Below are positions 1 through 5,203 of a DNA stretch of 5,203 nucleotides, in pieces. Position 1 is the stretch's first letter. Each line of letters opens with the position of its first letter. The position numbers were made by a program, and so were the translations under genes. Under the pieces are notes generated by a model, which searched no databases, was not told the DNA's origin, and saw nothing but the letters and a program-made list of their open reading frames with translations. The DNA lies in the NCBI GenBank assembly GCA_030618325.1, contig JAUXDP010000228.1, positions 1-5,203 on the forward strand. Direction: 5' to 3'. Source of the stretch: Methylococcaceae bacterium (GTDB lineage: Bacteria > Pseudomonadota > Gammaproteobacteria > Methylococcales > Methylomonadaceae).

Positions 1-132
1 GGCTAAAGAATGGGGGGTCTTGTGGTTGTCATGTTTTAAATAGAAATTAGGTTTCGATTTTACAATCACAACACCTATGGTAAAAATACCCGTACACAGT
101 TTAAAATAGAGGCGCCCTATAGTAATCACAAT

Positions 133-136
133 AGGT
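133..136 (+). promoter_or_regulatory. Weak Shine-Dalgarno of the LysE-type gene
   Basis: The bases AGGT end four bases before the ATG at 141 and are the only purine-rich ribosome-binding candidate there, which supports this start. The spacing is short, so initiation may be modest. A TAAAAT at 102-107 could be a -10 box, but no convincing -35 element lies at the right distance, so no promoter is called. Confidence 0.4.
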
Positions 137-140
137 AGAT

Positions 141-761
141 ATGAGTATTCTTGATTCAATGGCACTTTTCGCAATTATGGTTACGCTAGCCATAACGCCT
201 AGCACAAGTGTTGCCCTGGTGGTCACTCGTTCTGCTACATTGGGCACTGCTCATGGTGCTGCTGTTGCGTTAGGAATTGTTCTGGGCGATTTAGTGTTCA
301 TACTATTGGTGCTACTAGGACTATCTGCTTTAGCTGAAGTCATGGGAGGTTTATTTTTAGTAATAAAATATATCGGCGGAGCTTATCTGATTTGGCTCGG
401 TTTCACTTTATTAACTTCCAGTACAAAAAACATAATTACTGTGAAGAAATCCCATTTAAAAGGCAGCTTCATCACTAGCTTTTTTTCAGGTTTTTTTATT
501 ACACTAGGTGATATTAAGGCAATATTTTTCTATCTTAGTTTATTCCCTGCTTTTGTCGATTTAACTGCATTAAAGTCATTAGATATTACCATCATCATTC
601 TAGTAACAATAGTTACAGTGGGTGGTGTTAAATTAGCTTATGCTTTCGCAGCAAGCAAAATAGTATCTATGCCGCGAGGTTTAAAATTAGAAAAAGGGGC
701 AACAATAGTTGCTGGCGGTTTCATGCTTGGAGCAGGTAGTTATTTAATTGTAAAAGCCTAA
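141..761 (+). CDS. LysE/RhtB-family amino acid exporter (translocator)
   Basis: The 206-residue protein has the usual length and six-helix layout of the LysE/RhtB superfamily, inner-membrane carriers that export amino acids or similar small molecules. Hydrophobic segments lie at about 5-27, 38-62, 66-92, 110-135, 147-172 and 187-204. Family landmarks are the first-helix end followed by SATLGTAHGAAVALGI (31-46), YLIWLGFTLL (82-91), and a second-half motif ending in FYLSLFPAFVD (130-140). Two signatures are atypical: the usual TPGP after helix 1 is TPST (19-22), and the usual NPK before helix 5 is GDIK (123-126). The gene stands alone on its strand and is convergent with the carrier/adenylation operon, with only six bases between stop codons. 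Export of that operon's product or precursor is possible, but convergent orientation is weak evidence. The family is secure; the substrate is unknown. Confidence 0.9.
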   Translation: MSILDSMALFAIMVTLAITPSTSVALVVTRSATLGTAHGAAVALGIVLGDLVFILLVLLGLSALAEVMGGLFLVIKYIGGAYLIWLGFTLLTSSTKNIITVKKSHLKGSFITSFFSGFFITLGDIKAIFFYLSLFPAFVDLTALKSLDITIIILVTIVTVGGVKLAYAFAASKIVSMPRGLKLEKGATIVAGGFMLGAGSYLIVKA

Positions 762-784
762 CTATTATTAGGCAAAAGCCTTTT
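752..784. terminator. Bidirectional intrinsic terminator overlapping both stop codons
   Basis: GCCTAA (756-761) and TTAGGC (768-773) form a 6-bp stem around a 6-base loop. Its two TAA arms are the stop codons of the convergent genes (759-761 plus, 770-768 minus). Read on the minus strand, the stem is followed directly by TTTT (755-752), a compact intrinsic terminator for the operon. Read on the plus strand, an alternative stem AGGC-AAAA-GCCT (770-781) is followed by TTT. The two stems share bases, so each strand probably uses its own fold. The stems are short and the T-tracts brief, so efficiency is uncertain. Confidence 0.5.
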
Positions 785-2204
785 CTATTGCTAGGTAATC
801 TATTTTGCCATTCGTCAAGCATGGGATAGTTTCCATTGGTATATATTTGCACGGTCGCATATAAGCAGGAAGCTTCTGGCGTATAAACAGGTTAATTTCG
901 CTAAGTTCAGCCCCTTGATTAAGAATAATGGCGGCGGCGGGACGTTGACCGCTGGTGGGGTCGGTTATGCCGATAACCACACATTGTTCTACGCCAGGAT
1001 GATTGTTAATGACCCGCTCAATTTCAGCTGGTTCTACCCGAAAGCCGGAGCATTTCAACATTCTGTCCAGGCGACCGTGATAACAATATTCGCCGTTGCT
1101 ATTAATCGACACTTTATCCCCGGTATTGTAATAGTCTTCAATGATGGATGTTAATTGCCCTTTCTGCCAATAGCCTGAGAGATTGTTCTTGCTTTTCACC
1201 TGAAGTTCTCCAGTTTCAGGCGTGATTATCAATGTTGAAGAACATGCGGGTATACCTATGGGTATCGGAATATTGTTATCCAGGCATTGTTTATTTACCG
1301 GCCAATAGCAACAGACATTAGTTTCGGTCGGGCCGTAGAGATTATAAAAATCAACCTCCGGAAGTAATTTCGTTAGTTTTATGAGTTGCGGGGTAGGGAA
1401 GACTTCACCTGCAAACATGATGGTTCTAAGCTTCGGTAATTGGATGGTTTCCAGAGAGCCTTTTAAGGCTATAAAGCTCAGTAGGGAAGGGACTGTGTAC
1501 CAGGTTGTAATATTATTTTCAGAGAGCCATTCAGTTAATTTACTGGGAGATAGTGTCAATTTTTTCGGAATGAAGTTAACGGTTGCGCCTTGTGAAAGAC
1601 TGGTAAATAAGTCAAAGGTTGAAAGATCAAAATAAAACGGTGACAGGCTGGCGATGTTGTCATTGACTGTAATCTGGAAAGTTTCGGCTGCCCATTTCGT
1701 GAAATTACTAATGGCTCGGTGACTTAAAGCAACACCTTTGGGGTTACCTGTTGAGCCGGATGTATAGAGTATGGAGGCTAGTGATTCAGGGTTAACCTGT
1801 TTTGAGGGGTTGGCGGTATCATCTGTTGCTTTTACGCTATCAAGATCAAGCCAAGTATGGTGAGTATTAAGCCAGTTGGGTCTATTTCCCTGGCCGATAA
1901 CAAAAAGTACATCGGCATCTTCAATAATATAATTTAATCGCTCGGCCGGATTGTTTATGTCTAATGGAATATAGCAAAAACCACTGTGTAAACAGGCCAG
2001 AATGGCTGCTGCTGCATTGATACCTCTTTCAAGCAGGATTACGATACGCTGGTTACCTTCTGCTTGCCTTGATAAAAAACTGGCAATGGAAGTGCCCCTT
2101 GCTGCTAATTCTTTGTAGCTGAGTTGTTTTTGTCCTTCAATTAAAGCGATATGTTCGGGCTGTTTGGAGCTTTGATCAAGGAACCCAGAAATCAGGTTAG
2201 TCAT
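768..2204 (-). CDS. Stand-alone NRPS-type adenylation enzyme (AMP-forming ligase)
   Basis: This 478-residue protein is an ANL-superfamily enzyme. Such enzymes make an acyl-AMP from ATP and a carboxylate, then load it on a carrier thiol. Adenylation core motifs appear in order: A2-like CYIPLDINNPAER (77-89), A3 P-loop YTSGSTGNPKG (147-157), A4 FDLS (192-195), A5 NLYGPTE (288-294), A7 TGD (361-363), A8 GRLDR...GFRVEPAEIE (377-396) and A10 NGKID (465-469) with the catalytic lysine K467. The PLD-type A2 motif and Asp193 at the position that binds the alpha-amino group in GrsA PheA favour an amino acid over a fatty acid. The protein ends 11 residues after K467, so it has no fused carrier or condensation domain. 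The carrier at 3988-4239 is its likely partner. It is the last operon gene, and its ATG overlaps the Nudix stop by eight bases with no clear Shine-Dalgarno, suggesting coupled translation. The exact substrate is unknown; DltA-like D-alanine activation is one alternative. Confidence 0.93.
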   Translation of the reverse strand: MTNLISGFLDQSSKQPEHIALIEGQKQLSYKELAARGTSIASFLSRQAEGNQRIVILLERGINAAAAILACLHSGFCYIPLDINNPAERLNYIIEDADVLFVIGQGNRPNWLNTHHTWLDLDSVKATDDTANPSKQVNPESLASILYTSGSTGNPKGVALSHRAISNFTKWAAETFQITVNDNIASLSPFYFDLSTFDLFTSLSQGATVNFIPKKLTLSPSKLTEWLSENNITTWYTVPSLLSFIALKGSLETIQLPKLRTIMFAGEVFPTPQLIKLTKLLPEVDFYNLYGPTETNVCCYWPVNKQCLDNNIPIPIGIPACSSTLIITPETGELQVKSKNNLSGYWQKGQLTSIIEDYYNTGDKVSINSNGEYCYHGRLDRMLKCSGFRVEPAEIERVINNHPGVEQCVVIGITDPTSGQRPAAAIILNQGAELSEINLFIRQKLPAYMRPCKYIPMETIPCLTNGKIDYLAIEKAFA

Positions 2205-2643
2205 TGGGTGAAAAATAAGCTTTACTGTTGGGGTGTACTTCTGGGTGATTTAACAGTTGTTCAACTGATAACCAGATTATTTCGGAGTGCTGGTCATCTG
2301 TTTGAATGACAGGAGTTTCGTTTAGGCTAAAAGCATATCCCAGGGCGACATAATGGGTATTAATCTCATCCTTATTTAGATAATTATCAGTATAGATATG
2401 ATCGTAAGCACCTAAAAGTTGACTATCTTTTCGGCTTAAAGTTATCCCCAGTTCTGCCTGGGAAACACGGGCAATAGCCGCATCAAGTATTTCGTTTTTC
2501 TTGATTCTTCCCCCGGGTACAAACCAAAAGCCTAGAGCTGGTCGGTTTAGGCGTTTGCCTAATAATATTTTTTGATCTGGGTTTGTAATGATTAAGTCAA
2601 CGGATACCAGGGGAGTTGCATTAATAATGTCTATGAATTCCAT
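2197..2643 (-). CDS. gmm: GDP-mannose mannosyl hydrolase-type Nudix protein
   Basis: The 148-residue protein resembles Gmm/WcaH, which hydrolyses GDP-mannose or GDP-glucose to GDP and free sugar and sits in capsule clusters such as that for colanic acid. Shared landmarks are TPLVSVDLII (10-19), LLGKRLNRPALGFWFVPGG (27-45), THYVALGYAF (96-105) and VHPNSKAYF (136-144). The Nudix box spans about 45-67. It keeps Gly45, Glu51, Arg59, Glu64 and Gly66 but lacks two canonical glutamates, reading RVSQAELG. That deviation is normal in the Gmm subfamily, which breaks the C-O bond instead of P-O and uses a different base. Gln118-His119 in DDQH match the metal-ligand and catalytic-base pair known for Gmm. 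The gene starts 10 bases after the condensation-like gene, and its end overlaps the adenylation gene. The start is supported by alignment with the Gmm N-terminus, although no good Shine-Dalgarno is visible. Family is confident; a changed sugar nucleotide is possible. Confidence 0.87.
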   Translation of the reverse strand: MEFIDIINATPLVSVDLIITNPDQKILLGKRLNRPALGFWFVPGGRIKKNEILDAAIARVSQAELGITLSRKDSQLLGAYDHIYTDNYLNKDEINTHYVALGYAFSLNETPVIQTDDQHSEIIWLSVEQLLNHPEVHPNSKAYFSPND

Positions 2644-2653
2644 ACAAAAATAA

Positions 2654-3988
2654 TTACTCGGTCAATAGTTCTTCCAGCATATATTGATGAAATTGATCCA
2701 CCCACTGTTCGTTGATATGCGGTTCTATATAATTATAAGTAAGAGATAGCTCACCCTGAAACTGGCAGCTTAGTATCGCCAATGCAGGGGGAGTTGAAAT
2801 TTGACATAAATGAAAAAGTCCCTGTATCTTTGTGTTAAAAAAAGTTTGTTCAGCTAAATCTACCTGACCAATATCGGAAAACCAGAATGAACTTCTTTCA
2901 GTGTCCGTTTTATAAGAACGGCGTAGAGTTTTGCCATATTTTTCTAAGGATAACCAGCTTCCTGCCCACATAAGCGGCAGAAAGGCATAATCCAGTTTTG
3001 CCCGAATAACTTGAGTGTTTTGTTGTTTAAGGTGCTGAAATAATTGTGCTCTGTCTTGTACTTGTTCCTTGGTTGCCTGAGAGAAAAGAGCGCTGACATG
3101 ATTGCCTAATACAGGAGTAAGCACTTTATTTTTGCGCAAATTAAAAGCGTAGGGTATGCAATACGCCTCGCCAGGAAGATCAGGATTAATTTTATCTAAA
3201 GCCCGCATGATGCACCCTAAGTAATAAAGACTGGTACCGGTCAAACCCACCTGTTTGCGAGCTATTTTACTGATTTGTTGGGTTTGTTGTTTGGTGAGGC
3301 GGTGAATTGAGTAGCCTAATTTTTTCGGTGGTTCTTGTATCTGCTGGGCACTGATGGGAATGATACTCTGCAATTGATCAATGCTTTCAATATGTCGCTT
3401 CGCTTTAAGAAACAATGCTATTTTTTGCCACCATTTATATTTGTCCAGTTGTTGATTTACCAGTGGCTTACCAGTTTTGGCTGTAAACAATTTGCGTTGT
3501 TTCGGATCTTCTGTCATCAAAAACTTCAGAATTAATTCAGCACCTCGGGCATCACAAAAAGGGTGCATCCAGCGTAATAAAAAAGTATTTTTTTCAGTGC
3601 CGGTGATTAAATGAAATTCTATTGGAGACTGTTCTTCTCTGGTTTCATTGTTATTGAGAATTTCTTCTAAAGTTTGCTTGTGGAATTTTTCCTGGTTTAT
3701 TTCTGCAGGGCAGGGGTGTTGAAAAAATACCTGTCGGAGGTTGGTTCGTTGGCACCAGTAAAAGTGTTTGCCTCGTTGTTGCAAACTGGCTCTGGCCGTC
3801 GGAAAATCTTCAAGGAAAGTTTCGATATTTTTGGTTAACGCTTGGATGTCTGGTGTCTCTGACAGTTCCAAAGCAAAACCACACAGGCTGCCGGGCATGC
3901 CATCCTTGCGGATTTCCTCATCCATGGCTAGCGTGAAACTGTCGGCAGGATTTAAAGCCTGTAGAATTCCCGCTTTATTATCGGCCAT
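2654..3988 (-). CDS. Condensation-domain-like acyltransferase (HxxxD)
   Basis: The 444-residue soluble protein has the size of a single NRPS condensation or PapA-like acyltransferase (chloramphenicol acetyltransferase fold). Such enzymes join a carrier-bound acyl group to an amine or hydroxyl acceptor. The active-site motif is H142-P-F-C-D146 (within RWMHPFCDARG), preceded by a beta-strand (TFLLRW) as in HHxxxDG enzymes. The catalytic second His and the Asp are kept; the first His is Met141 and the motif Gly is Ala147. The N-terminal stretch around 51-78 has the usual helix then FPTARASL pattern, and SDIGQVDL (371-378) corresponds to the C-terminal SNxG/DFG region of these families. No signal peptide or membrane span is seen. 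Its ATG overlaps the carrier-protein stop by one base (TAATG), indicating coupled translation and implying that it accepts acyl groups from that carrier. Overall similarity to characterised members looks low, so the acceptor, and amide versus ester formation, are unknown. Confidence 0.75.
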   Translation of the reverse strand: MADNKAGILQALNPADSFTLAMDEEIRKDGMPGSLCGFALELSETPDIQALTKNIETFLEDFPTARASLQQRGKHFYWCQRTNLRQVFFQHPCPAEINQEKFHKQTLEEILNNNETREEQSPIEFHLITGTEKNTFLLRWMHPFCDARGAELILKFLMTEDPKQRKLFTAKTGKPLVNQQLDKYKWWQKIALFLKAKRHIESIDQLQSIIPISAQQIQEPPKKLGYSIHRLTKQQTQQISKIARKQVGLTGTSLYYLGCIMRALDKINPDLPGEAYCIPYAFNLRKNKVLTPVLGNHVSALFSQATKEQVQDRAQLFQHLKQQNTQVIRAKLDYAFLPLMWAGSWLSLEKYGKTLRRSYKTDTERSSFWFSDIGQVDLAEQTFFNTKIQGLFHLCQISTPPALAILSCQFQGELSLTYNYIEPHINEQWVDQFHQYMLEELLTE

Positions 3989-4239
3989 TAGTTTTTATGC
4001 TTTTCAATCCATGCTTTAAGGGCATGGAAAGATTTTATATTTTTAGGCTCGATTTCTGTATCTGGCAGGGTGACACCAAATTCATCCTCGATGAACATGA
4101 CTAACCGCATGATACCCATGCTATCTAAACCAGCCTCAAGTAAATCATTGTCATCACTAAATTGATCAGGTGAGGCGACAAAAATTAGTTCTTGAAAAAT
4201 AAATTCCCGTAGCTTGGGGATGAATGTTGGTTGGGACAT
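3988..4239 (-). CDS. Stand-alone acyl/peptidyl carrier protein
   Basis: The 83-residue, acidic, helical protein is a typical discrete carrier protein. The phosphopantetheine site is the DSM triplet in EAGLDSMGI, with Ser40 as the attachment residue, followed by helix II MRLVMFIEDEFGVTLPD (44-60), a hallmark of carrier proteins. A phosphopantetheinyl transferase, absent from this window, must convert it to the holo form. It is the first gene of the minus-strand operon and probably holds the substrate activated by the adenylation enzyme (768-2204) while the condensation-like enzyme (2654-3988) uses it. Sequence alone does not separate an aminoacyl carrier (PCP, DltC-like) from a fatty-acyl carrier; the neighbours favour the former. 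The ATG at 4239 has no strong Shine-Dalgarno but gives the usual length ahead of helix I, and its stop overlaps the next start. Confidence 0.92.
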   Translation of the reverse strand: MSQPTFIPKLREFIFQELIFVASPDQFSDDNDLLEAGLDSMGIMRLVMFIEDEFGVTLPDTEIEPKNIKSFHALKAWIEKHKN

Positions 4240-4277
4240 GTTGGTATTACTATTGCTTTAAATGCTAAAGATTGGAT

Positions 4278-4306
4278 ACTATAGCTCAAGAGGTTGTCTA
4301 GTTAAA
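4278..4306 (-). promoter_or_regulatory. Possible promoter of the carrier-protein operon
   Basis: On the minus strand, TATAGT (4283-4278) matches the -10 consensus at five of six positions and lies about 39 bases before the carrier-protein ATG. A poor -35 candidate, TTTAAC (4306-4301), sits 17 bases further upstream and falls inside the terminal arm of the palindromic element. Only the -10 is good, so this is a tentative call. Confidence 0.25.
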
Positions 4307-4445
4307 AATAAATCGGCTGCAAAACCGGTAAAATTGTCCATATTTCCGAAAATCCTCGTTAAATAGTTCACTATTCGCCTCGAATTTTCAAAAATATGGC
4401 CTGATTTTACCACTTTTTCGCTTCGATTATTTTTAACCAGACAAC
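4293..4445. repeat. MITE-like ~153-bp palindromic element
   Basis: The segment is one long imperfect inverted repeat centred near 4368. Paired blocks are 4293-4310 with 4428-4445 (17 of 18 bases), 4327-4334 with 4404-4411 (8 of 8), 4338-4345 with 4392-4399 (8 of 8), 4348-4353 with 4384-4389 (6 of 6) and AATAGT 4362-4367 with ACTATT 4370-4375. Three more bases pair at 4289-4291 with 4447-4449 after one mismatch. Left end GTTGTCTAGTT and right end AACCAGACAAC would be the terminal repeats. It has no believable coding content, which fits a non-autonomous miniature element or an intergenic palindromic repeat. No target-site duplication could be identified, so mobility is inferred. It fills most of the divergent intergenic region, and its transcript would fold into a long hairpin from either strand. 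Confidence 0.8.
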
Positions 4446-4482
4446 ATCTAAGGTAACAAATTAGTCTATTTAAGAATAAAAA

Positions 4483-4686
4483 ATGAACGAACAACGCTTA
4501 GTCGAAATAGAAACAAAACTCGCTTATCAGGAAGATACTATTCAGCAATTAAATGATGTGGTTTGTTTACAGCATAATCAACTTGAAAAACTGGAAACAC
4601 TTTGTAAACATCTGATGGATCGTTTAAAAGAACTATCTGAAGAAAGAACTGATGGTAGTTCTATTGAGAAACCGCCACATTATTAG
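4483..4686 (+). CDS. slyX: SlyX family protein
   Basis: The 67-residue protein matches SlyX in length (about 70 residues) and layout. An N-terminal helix (MNEQRLVEIETKLAYQEDTI) runs into a heptad-patterned coiled coil to about residue 54, then a short polar linker and the characteristic C-terminal PPHY (64-67). SlyX is a small cytoplasmic proteobacterial protein of unclear function, named for its position next to slyD in E. coli; no FKBP-type slyD is visible here. The start is preceded only by a weak purine stretch (AAGAA, 4472-4476). The stop codon TAG is followed immediately by the ATG of the glycosyltransferase, so the two are probably co-transcribed. No strong promoter was recognised between the palindromic element and this ATG. 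Confidence 0.88.
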   Translation: MNEQRLVEIETKLAYQEDTIQQLNDVVCLQHNQLEKLETLCKHLMDRLKELSEERTDGSSIEKPPHY

Positions 4687-5203
4687 ATGGCAAAAATAGG
4701 GATTCAAACCTGGGGTTCAAACGGTGATATTCGACCACTCTTAGCATTGGGTGGTGGATTGCAACAAGCCGGGCATAGTGTGACCTTGGTGGCTAGTAGT
4801 ATTGATGACAGAAATTATGCAGATGAATGTCAGCGATTAAATATTGAGTACCGCCATATTCCTGATGCTATGCATTTTGATATGCCAGCCTTTGCTCAAG
4901 ATACCTACAAGATGAATACCATTCAATGGTTGTTGGCTTTACTGGAAGCTGCCTTTTTCCCTTTTGAGCAGGAAATTTATCAGGCATCGCAGCAACTTGC
5001 AGCTGAAAATGATGTGCTAATTGGTCATCATTTTCTGTATCCACTAAAGATAGCGGCTACTAAACATGACAAACCATATATTACGGTGACCTACTGCCAT
5101 GGAGCCATTGCGACAAAAACCTTTCCACCTTTTAAATTTCCTAATCTTGGCGCCATGCTGAATCGGCAGCAATGGAAAATTCTTAATCAAACACTTGATT
5201 GGG
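4687..5203 (+). CDS. UGT-like GT-B glycosyltransferase, N-terminal part (truncated by window end)
   Basis: An open frame begins directly after the slyX stop and runs off the window, giving 172 codons. The start MAKIGIQTWGSNGDIRPLLA followed by LGGGLQQAGHSVTLVA is the N-terminal Rossmann unit and acceptor-side loop of GT1/GT28-type glycosyltransferases (sterol 3-beta-glucosyltransferase and macrolide glycosyltransferase relatives), where the motif is often GTRGDVxP. A second family region is DVLIGHHFLYPLKIAATKHDKPYITVTYCHG (109-139), then FPPFKFPNLG (146-155). Full-length members have about 400 residues, so the nucleotide-sugar-binding C-terminal half is missing here. Such enzymes transfer a sugar from a nucleotide sugar to a lipid, sterol or small-molecule hydroxyl. 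Zero spacing to slyX and no Shine-Dalgarno near the ATG suggest translation coupled to slyX. The donor and acceptor cannot be deduced. Confidence 0.85.
   Translation, partial: MAKIGIQTWGSNGDIRPLLALGGGLQQAGHSVTLVASSIDDRNYADECQRLNIEYRHIPDAMHFDMPAFAQDTYKMNTIQWLLALLEAAFFPFEQEIYQASQQLAAENDVLIGHHFLYPLKIAATKHDKPYITVTYCHGAIATKTFPPFKFPNLGAMLNRQQWKILNQTLDW

Noticed and set aside
20..70. TTGTCA (26-31) and TACAAT (61-66) as a promoter for the exporter
   Set aside because: Each hexamer is close to consensus, but they are 29 bases apart, far beyond the usual 16-18.
919..960. GGCGGCGGCGGG-like GC-rich run as a repeat or structure
   Set aside because: It is a short run inside the adenylation coding sequence, encoding the alanine-rich RPAAAII stretch on the minus strand.
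915..1635. Plus-strand open frames at 915-1154 and 1381-1635
   Set aside because: They lie antisense within the well-supported adenylation gene and encode nothing recognisable.
3335..4019. Plus-strand open frames at 3335-3535 and 3768-4019
   Set aside because: They are antisense to the condensation-like and carrier-protein genes, without family features.
768..4239. A complete D-alanine (Dlt) teichoic acid operon
   Set aside because: Carrier and adenylation partners fit the logic, but there is no DltB-type membrane acyltransferase or DltD, and slyX points to a Gram-negative host.
4279..4494. Minus-strand 71-codon open frame spanning the intergenic palindrome
   Set aside because: It is almost entirely the inverted-repeat element, has no recognisable protein features, and starts inside slyX.

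Overview
The window looks like chromosomal DNA of a gammaproteobacterium of moderate-to-low G+C. A slyX gene (a proteobacterial family) and a colanic-acid-type GDP-mannose hydrolase point that way. The assignment is an inference from gene content only; no rRNA or marker gene is present.

Layout. (1) Positions 1-140 are a short non-coding leader, followed by a plus-strand LysE/RhtB-type exporter (141-761). (2) The exporter converges with a four-gene minus-strand operon, read from 4239 down to 768. Its genes are a stand-alone acyl/peptidyl carrier protein, a condensation-domain-like acyltransferase, a GDP-mannose mannosyl hydrolase-type Nudix enzyme, and a stand-alone amino-acid-type adenylation enzyme. 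Junctions are a 1-nt overlap, a 10-nt gap and an 8-nt overlap, so they are almost certainly co-transcribed. The two convergent stop codons lie in one small hairpin that can serve as a terminator on both strands. (3) The divergent intergenic region (4240-4482) is mostly one ~153-bp imperfect palindrome resembling a MITE. (4) On the plus strand, slyX (4483-4686) is followed with zero spacing by the N-terminal third or so of a UGT-like GT-B glycosyltransferase, cut by the window edge.

How the genes may work together. The adenylation enzyme would activate a carboxylic acid, probably an amino acid. It would load this onto Ser40 of the carrier protein, and the HxxxD acyltransferase would pass the group to an acceptor amine or hydroxyl. 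This is a dissected, minimal NRPS line, comparable in logic to DltA/DltC but with a soluble condensation-type transferase instead of the membrane O-acyltransferase DltB. A GDP-mannose hydrolase inside the same operon and a glycosyltransferase across the divergent gap suggest a sugar-containing or glycoconjugate product. That link is inference; substrate and acceptor cannot be read from the sequence.
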